The translations under genes were made by a program, and so were the position numbers. 64,000 nucleotides of DNA from Pedobacter sp. Leaf250 (GTDB lineage: Bacteria > Bacteroidota > Bacteroidia > Sphingobacteriales > Sphingobacteriaceae), in the NCBI RefSeq assembly GCF_920984735.1, contig NZ_CAKLBU010000008.1, positions 62,001 through 126,000 of the forward strand, read 5' to 3'. Below the pieces are notes generated by a model, which was given only the letters and a program-made list of their open reading frames with translations, had not been told where the DNA came from and did no database searches. The first letter of the stretch is position 1, and each line of letters opens with the position of its first letter. Positions 60,005 through 64,000 of the stretch are shown here, in pieces.

Positions 60005-60955
60005 ATGAGAGAAGCTTTATTTGTTAAACAAAATTCGGAAAAGTGGCAGCATTACGACAGTATGCAGCAGGCAAATCCCGACGATGTTGCAAATCAGTTT
60101 ATCGAAATCACCAATGATCTGGCTTATGCCAAAACTTTTTATCCAAATTCGAAAACTACAGCCTACCTAAATGGCCTGGCCTCCAAACTGCATCAATCGG
60201 TTTATAAAAACAAAAAAGAAAAGTCAAACCGTTTTATCCATTTCTGGAAAACAGAACTTCCTGTTTTATTTTTTGAGCACAAGAAGCAAATTTATTATGC
60301 ACTAATTTTCTTTTTAGTATCCTGTGCAATTGGTGCATTATCTGCAAAGTACGATGATACATTTGTGCGATTGATTATGGGCGATGAGTATGTGAACATG
60401 ACCAACGAAAACATAGCTAAAGGCGACCCGTTTGGTGTTTATAAACAATCAAATGAGTTTTTGATGTTCACACAAATCGGATTAAACAATATTTATGTAG
60501 CCTTATATACTTTCGTGTTGGGCATCATATTTTCCTTCGGATCAATTGTTTCGCTATTTAGAAACGGAGTAATGTTGGGCTCTTTTCAATATTTCTTTTT
60601 TAGTAAAGGTTTGGGTTTGCAATCCGTTTTAGTGATCTGGATTCATGGAACTTTAGAAATTTCGGCCATTGTTTTAGCTGGGGCAGCAGGTTTGGTATTG
60701 GGTAACAGTTTTTTATTTCCTAAAACATACACCCGAATGGAATCGGTAATTAAAGGAGCAAAAGATGGTTTAAAAATTGTTTTGGGTTTGGTGCCTATAT
60801 TCATTGTTGCAGCTTTTTTCGAAAGTTTTGTTACTCGCCATACTGAAATGCCCATATATTTAAGCGTATTTATCTTGGCAATATCTGCCGCATTTATCAT
60901 TTGGTATGTATTTATTTATCCCGTAAAAATTATTAAGAAGCTTAGTTTGAAATGA
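60005..60955 (+). CDS. SpoIIM-family (stage II sporulation protein M) membrane protein
   Basis: A 316-residue protein with a long soluble N-terminal region (residues 1-~95) and about six membrane helices. The membrane part begins IYYALIFFLVSCAIGALSAK and includes VALYTFVLGIIFSFGSIVSL then FRNGVMLGSFQYFF, and HGTLEISAIVLAGAAGLVLG, all characteristic of SpoIIM/DUF95 proteins. In Bacillus SpoIIM recruits peptidoglycan hydrolases. In non-sporulating bacteria it accompanies MoxR/DUF4129/DUF4350 genes. First gene of that operon here; its stop overlaps the next start by 4 bases. Confidence 0.9.
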   Translation: MREALFVKQNSEKWQHYDSMQQANPDDVANQFIEITNDLAYAKTFYPNSKTTAYLNGLASKLHQSVYKNKKEKSNRFIHFWKTELPVLFFEHKKQIYYALIFFLVSCAIGALSAKYDDTFVRLIMGDEYVNMTNENIAKGDPFGVYKQSNEFLMFTQIGLNNIYVALYTFVLGIIFSFGSIVSLFRNGVMLGSFQYFFFSKGLGLQSVLVIWIHGTLEISAIVLAGAAGLVLGNSFLFPKTYTRMESVIKGAKDGLKIVLGLVPIFIVAAFFESFVTRHTEMPIYLSVFILAISAAFIIWYVFIYPVKIIKKLSLK

Positions 60956-61836
60956 TAGGAAAAATTGAATTTAAAAAACGTAGAGATTTCGGGCAGGTGA
61001 TCAACGATACATTCACGTTTATGCGCCAAAATTTTAAACCCTTGCTAAAAACCTATTTCACTTTTTGCGGATTGTTCGTTTTGGCCAGCATGTCGTCTAT
61101 GCTTGTTTATCAATATAAAATGGTAAATATTATCAATACTGTGGGCAATGGCAGAAGCTCCAGAGGTTTGGGTTTAGGAAACATTTATGGGCTTGAATAC
61201 TTTTTATCACTGCTTTTTTCATTAGCAACTTATGCCAGTATGACGGTTGCCATTTTATCATTCATTGCGTTGTATGTTCAAAAAGGAAACCAGGCACCTA
61301 GCACAGAAGAAGTTTGGGGGTATTTTAAATATTATTTCTTTCGGATTTTCGGGAGTTCTATCGTTTTGATTCTAATGGTTTTTGTCGGACTTGTTTTTTG
61401 CTTGGTTCCGGGCCTTTATTTATTTCCATTTGTAGCCATGATGTTTCCAATTATGGTTATCGAAAATGGAACTTTAGGATATTCTTTTAGCAGAAGTTTT
61501 CAAATGATTAAGGATAATTTCTGGGTAACTTTTGGAACTTTAATTATCGTTTGGATTATTGTATACGCCTGTATGAGCATGGTTGTTTTGCCTACAACTC
61601 TGTTCAGTATGATTGGTATGTTTACTAGTAAAAACCCTCAAATGTCTTTGTCTTTAAGTATGGCGACAACGGTTTTGCAATCGCTTTGCCAGGTTTTCAC
61701 CATCATTCCGATTATTACCATCTCACTTTCTTATTTCAGCTTGTTGGAGCAAAAAGAAAATACAGGGCTAATGGAGCGCATTACGAACTTCGGCAGCACA
61801 GAAAAACCAATTGATACGCGACCAGAAGAATATTAA
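60952..61836 (+). CDS. Multi-pass membrane protein of the SpoIIM-MoxR operon
   Basis: A 294-residue protein starting with a hydrophilic segment (MIGKIEFKKRRDFGQVINDT) followed by about six membrane helices, for example FFRIFGSSIVLILMVFVGLV and FCLVPGLYLFPFVAMMFPIM. The pattern FSRSFQMIKDNFWVTFGTLI is typical of DUF4013/glycerophosphoryl-diester-phosphodiesterase membrane-domain-like proteins. No catalytic residues are recognised. Operon position between SpoIIM and DUF4129 suggests an envelope function. Confidence 0.72.
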   Translation: MIGKIEFKKRRDFGQVINDTFTFMRQNFKPLLKTYFTFCGLFVLASMSSMLVYQYKMVNIINTVGNGRSSRGLGLGNIYGLEYFLSLLFSLATYASMTVAILSFIALYVQKGNQAPSTEEVWGYFKYYFFRIFGSSIVLILMVFVGLVFCLVPGLYLFPFVAMMFPIMVIENGTLGYSFSRSFQMIKDNFWVTFGTLIIVWIIVYACMSMVVLPTTLFSMIGMFTSKNPQMSLSLSMATTVLQSLCQVFTIIPIITISLSYFSLLEQKENTGLMERITNFGSTEKPIDTRPEEY

Positions 61837-61837
61837 A

Positions 61838-62569
61838 ATGCCGAAAGCCCTTATCAAATATTTTCTTTCGTTTTTACTGTTTTTCTTAGCAACCAATTGT
61901 GATGCACAAATTGTTGTTAAGCCTAAGCAGGCAAAACCTGTTATGCAAATAGACAGCAGTAAAATTACACCTGCAAAATTTGATAAGGAAGCCATTAGCA
62001 ATTACAAAGACCAAAAAGAATTTCAATACGACGAACTTCAGGTTGGGCAACTTTCTCTTTGGGATAGATTTTGGATGTGGTTTTGGAATATGGTTGGCAG
62101 GTTATTTTCTGGCGCTGCATCAAATCCTGTTTCCCGATATTTTTTTATTGGCTTAGGTATCGCTTTGCTATTGTACGTTATATTTAAAGCCATTGGTGCC
62201 GAGAATATTTTCAGCAAAAAATCGAAAGAAACCATTTTACCTTATGATGTTATTACCGAAAACATCCATGAAATAGATTTTGATCAGGAATTGCAAAGGC
62301 TAATAAACGAGAAAAAATACCGATTGGCCGTACGCTTACTTTATTTAAAGGCATTAAAAAAACTAAGCGATGCCGAAATTATTCAATGGCAACCTGATAA
62401 AACGAATTACAATTACCTTATGGAAATTAGTAAGCCCGAAATAAAGGCTGATTTTAGTAAGCTTACCCATCAGTTTGATTATATCTGGTACGGCGATTTT
62501 CCTGTGGATGAGCATAAATTTGAGCCAATAAACCAATCATTTAACCAGTTTAACAACCAAATTAAATGA
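61838..62569 (+). CDS. DUF4129 domain protein
   Basis: A 243-residue protein. A signal sequence or signal anchor (MPKALIKYFLSFLLFFLATN, CDAQ) is followed by a linker, one membrane helix near residue 103-118 (YFFIGLGIALLLYVIFKAIG) and a cytoplasmic C-terminal DUF4129 region (RLINEKKYRLAVRLLYLKAL then KKLSDAEIIQWQPDKTNYNY). I use the ATG at 61838 rather than the one at 61811, because it gives a good signal peptide and starts right after the preceding stop. DUF4129 proteins co-occur with MoxR ATPases and transglutaminase-like proteins. Confidence 0.82.
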   Translation: MPKALIKYFLSFLLFFLATNCDAQIVVKPKQAKPVMQIDSSKITPAKFDKEAISNYKDQKEFQYDELQVGQLSLWDRFWMWFWNMVGRLFSGAASNPVSRYFFIGLGIALLLYVIFKAIGAENIFSKKSKETILPYDVITENIHEIDFDQELQRLINEKKYRLAVRLLYLKALKKLSDAEIIQWQPDKTNYNYLMEISKPEIKADFSKLTHQFDYIWYGDFPVDEHKFEPINQSFNQFNNQIK

Positions 62570-63756
62570 AAGGCTACAAAATTTATTTTAGCATTGGTGT
62601 GATATTTATTTTGGTTTATCTGGTGGCCCAATACAATAAACCAACGCCAACCAATTGGGCGCCAACATATTTGTCAACAGATAAAATCCCTTACGGAACT
62701 TTTATTATAAGAGATCGAATTCGGGATATTCTGCCAAAGGCAAAAATACAGGAATCAAAAAGACCGGTGTACAATACTTTAAAAAATCAAACATTTAATA
62801 ATGCCACATACTTTTTAGTCGCTCAGAAAATAGATATTTCTAAAACTGATTTCGATCAGATGAAAAAATTTATGCAAGCGGGCAATTCGGTATTTATTGC
62901 CAGTTACGATTTCGGAAAACTTGAAAAAGAATTGAAGATTCAAACTTCGACAATTATGTCGGCAGATCGGCCTTCATTAAATTTTACCAACCCAAATCTA
63001 AAGACTGATGCTAATTACGGTTTCGAAAGAGGGATAGGAACACAGTTTTTTAGTAAAATTGATTATAAAAAAAGTATTGTCCTGGGAATAAATAATAATC
63101 AGCAGCCCAATTTTATCAAAATTAATTTTGGCAAAGGTTCGCTTTACTTAATATCAGAGCCAGGTTTTTACACCAACTTTAATATGTTGGATAGATATGG
63201 TGCAGAGTACGCAGCAAAAACTTTAAGTTATTTTCAGGCAAGTAATCAAATCATTTTCGATGATTATTTTTCGGCACAAAAGAATGAAACAACAGATATT
63301 TTACGGGTATTTTTTAAACATCCAGAACTTAAGTGGGCATATTATCTAGCCATTTTTAGTTTAATTATGTTTGTGCTTTATGAAATTAAACGCCGCCAGC
63401 GGATTATCCCAATCGCCGATCCGCTAAAAAATTCATCGGTAGAATATGCGCATGTTGTTGGAAGCGTTTATTATCACGAAAGAAATAACGTAGATATTGC
63501 TAAAAAGAAAATCAATTATTTTTTAGAATATTTACGAAGTAGGTATTACATGAAAACGAATGAAATTGGTGCCGACTTTGCCACTTTGTTAATGGAAAAA
63601 ACGGGCATTAACGAGCCTTCAGCAAAAACACTTACCCGATATTTTTTACAAATACCAACAATGAGTACTTTGAGTGATCATGAACTCATCAATTTAAATC
63701 AAAGCATAGAATTTTTTCATCAAAATACGCAAAGCCATGGAGCAGGAACAATTTAA
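62566..63756 (+). CDS. DUF4350 domain protein
   Basis: A 396-residue protein with an N-terminal membrane anchor (residues ~5-20, IYFSIGVIFILVYLVAQYNK) and a large extracytoplasmic part (TYLSTDKIPYGTFIIRDRIR, NSVFIASYDFGKLEKELKIQ, KINFGKGSLYLISEPGFYTN). A second helix at ~262-278 (WAYYLAIFSLIMFVLYEIKR) precedes a cytoplasmic tail. This matches the DUF4350/IFT52-GIFT-like fold proteins of MoxR clusters. It overlaps the preceding stop by 4 bases and the following moxR start by 20 bases. Confidence 0.85.
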   Translation: MKGYKIYFSIGVIFILVYLVAQYNKPTPTNWAPTYLSTDKIPYGTFIIRDRIRDILPKAKIQESKRPVYNTLKNQTFNNATYFLVAQKIDISKTDFDQMKKFMQAGNSVFIASYDFGKLEKELKIQTSTIMSADRPSLNFTNPNLKTDANYGFERGIGTQFFSKIDYKKSIVLGINNNQQPNFIKINFGKGSLYLISEPGFYTNFNMLDRYGAEYAAKTLSYFQASNQIIFDDYFSAQKNETTDILRVFFKHPELKWAYYLAIFSLIMFVLYEIKRRQRIIPIADPLKNSSVEYAHVVGSVYYHERNNVDIAKKKINYFLEYLRSRYYMKTNEIGADFATLLMEKTGINEPSAKTLTRYFLQIPTMSTLSDHELINLNQSIEFFHQNTQSHGAGTI

Positions 63757-64000
63757 CCAACGTACAGATTTAAGCGCTTTAAACGAAGCGGTAGCGCAAA
63801 TTAGAAATGTACTTGGAAATATTATCGTCGGACAAAAGCAGGTCATCGATTTTTTAATTGTTGGCTTACTTGCTGATGGGCACATCCTGATTGAAGGCGT
63901 TCCGGGGGTGGCCAAAACGTTAAGTGCTAAATTGTTGGCCAAATCAATTGATGCCCAATTTTCGAGGGTTCAGTTTACGCCAGATTTAATGCCTTCGGAT
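63737..64000 (+). CDS. MoxR-family AAA+ ATPase, N-terminal fragment
   Basis: The frame starts at the ATG at 63737 inside the end of the DUF4350 gene and runs off the window after 88 codons. It reads MEQEQFNQRTDLSALNEAVA then QIRNVLGNIIVGQKQVIDFL, the Walker A-like IEGVPGVAKT and AKSIDAQFSRVQFTPDLMPS, all diagnostic of MoxR ATPases. These chaperone-like ATPases act with von Willebrand factor A proteins, usually encoded just downstream. Confidence 0.93.
   Translation, partial: MEQEQFNQRTDLSALNEAVAQIRNVLGNIIVGQKQVIDFLIVGLLADGHILIEGVPGVAKTLSAKLLAKSIDAQFSRVQFTPDLMPSD

Overview
The window is AT-rich chromosomal DNA from a member of the Bacteroidota, most likely Sphingobacteriaceae and Pedobacter-like. 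This is inferred from gene content (a full-length SprA of the type IX secretion/gliding machinery, SusC-like carboxypeptidase-regulatory beta-barrel proteins, a MaeB-RuvA-SprA order), from promoters of the TTTG-N19/20-TAnnTTTG type that only Bacteroidota use, and from the near absence of Shine-Dalgarno sequences. I see no prophage, insertion sequence, CRISPR array or plasmid function. The window reads as core chromosome with a few accessory patches.

Layout. 1-1130: the tail of an FtsX-type permease, a small lipoprotein and a frameshifted VOC-family gene. 1320-6050: a D-xylose operon on the minus strand (xylB, xylA, sodium/sugar symporter) with a promoter and an overlapping LacI-type palindrome. 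6235-9221: CsaA-like protein, TadA, superoxide dismutase and small envelope proteins. 9660-15215: a plus-strand translation block (rplM, rpsI, rpsB, tsf, then nagA, pyrH, frr). 15222-17376: a LacI regulator, a two-copy tRNA-like RNA transcription unit, and an Lrp/AsnC regulator. 17585-25796: feoB, feoA and two paralogous outer-membrane beta-barrel proteins. 25946-37900: gcvH, a VanZ-like protein and a 41-residue lipoprotein, then a LuxR-type mini-protein and the maeB-ruvA-sprA group. 38111-53396: a long minus-strand run of envelope genes (Tat-exported phospholipase C, MltD, GatA, two TatA, EnvC-like, lipoprotein, TPR protein, dut, flippase, acylphosphatase, nitronate monooxygenase, amidohydrolase). 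53545-59031: tRNA-Thr, tandemly duplicated small secreted proteins, a sigma-54 response regulator and a convergent hybrid histidine kinase. 59255-64000: a WYL regulator and a SpoIIM / DUF4129 / DUF4350 / MoxR membrane operon that runs off the end.

The most unusual element is at 16342-16826 on the minus strand. A textbook Bacteroidota promoter drives two tandem RNAs (109 and 144 nt) that keep every part of a class II, tRNA-Leu-like cloverleaf. They differ from a tRNA-Leu in carrying a GUC anticodon, G73, and enlarged variable domains of 40 and 75 nt. The acceptor stems and the variable-arm stems covary between the copies, and the unit ends in its own terminator. I do not recognise this as a described RNA family.

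Smaller observations include a perfect Shine-Dalgarno in front of rpsB, a dispersed repeat family of about 150 bp with three copies, an inverted pair of GC-rich hairpin repeats, a relic of an outer-membrane protein gene, and a degenerate LytM domain in the EnvC-like protein.
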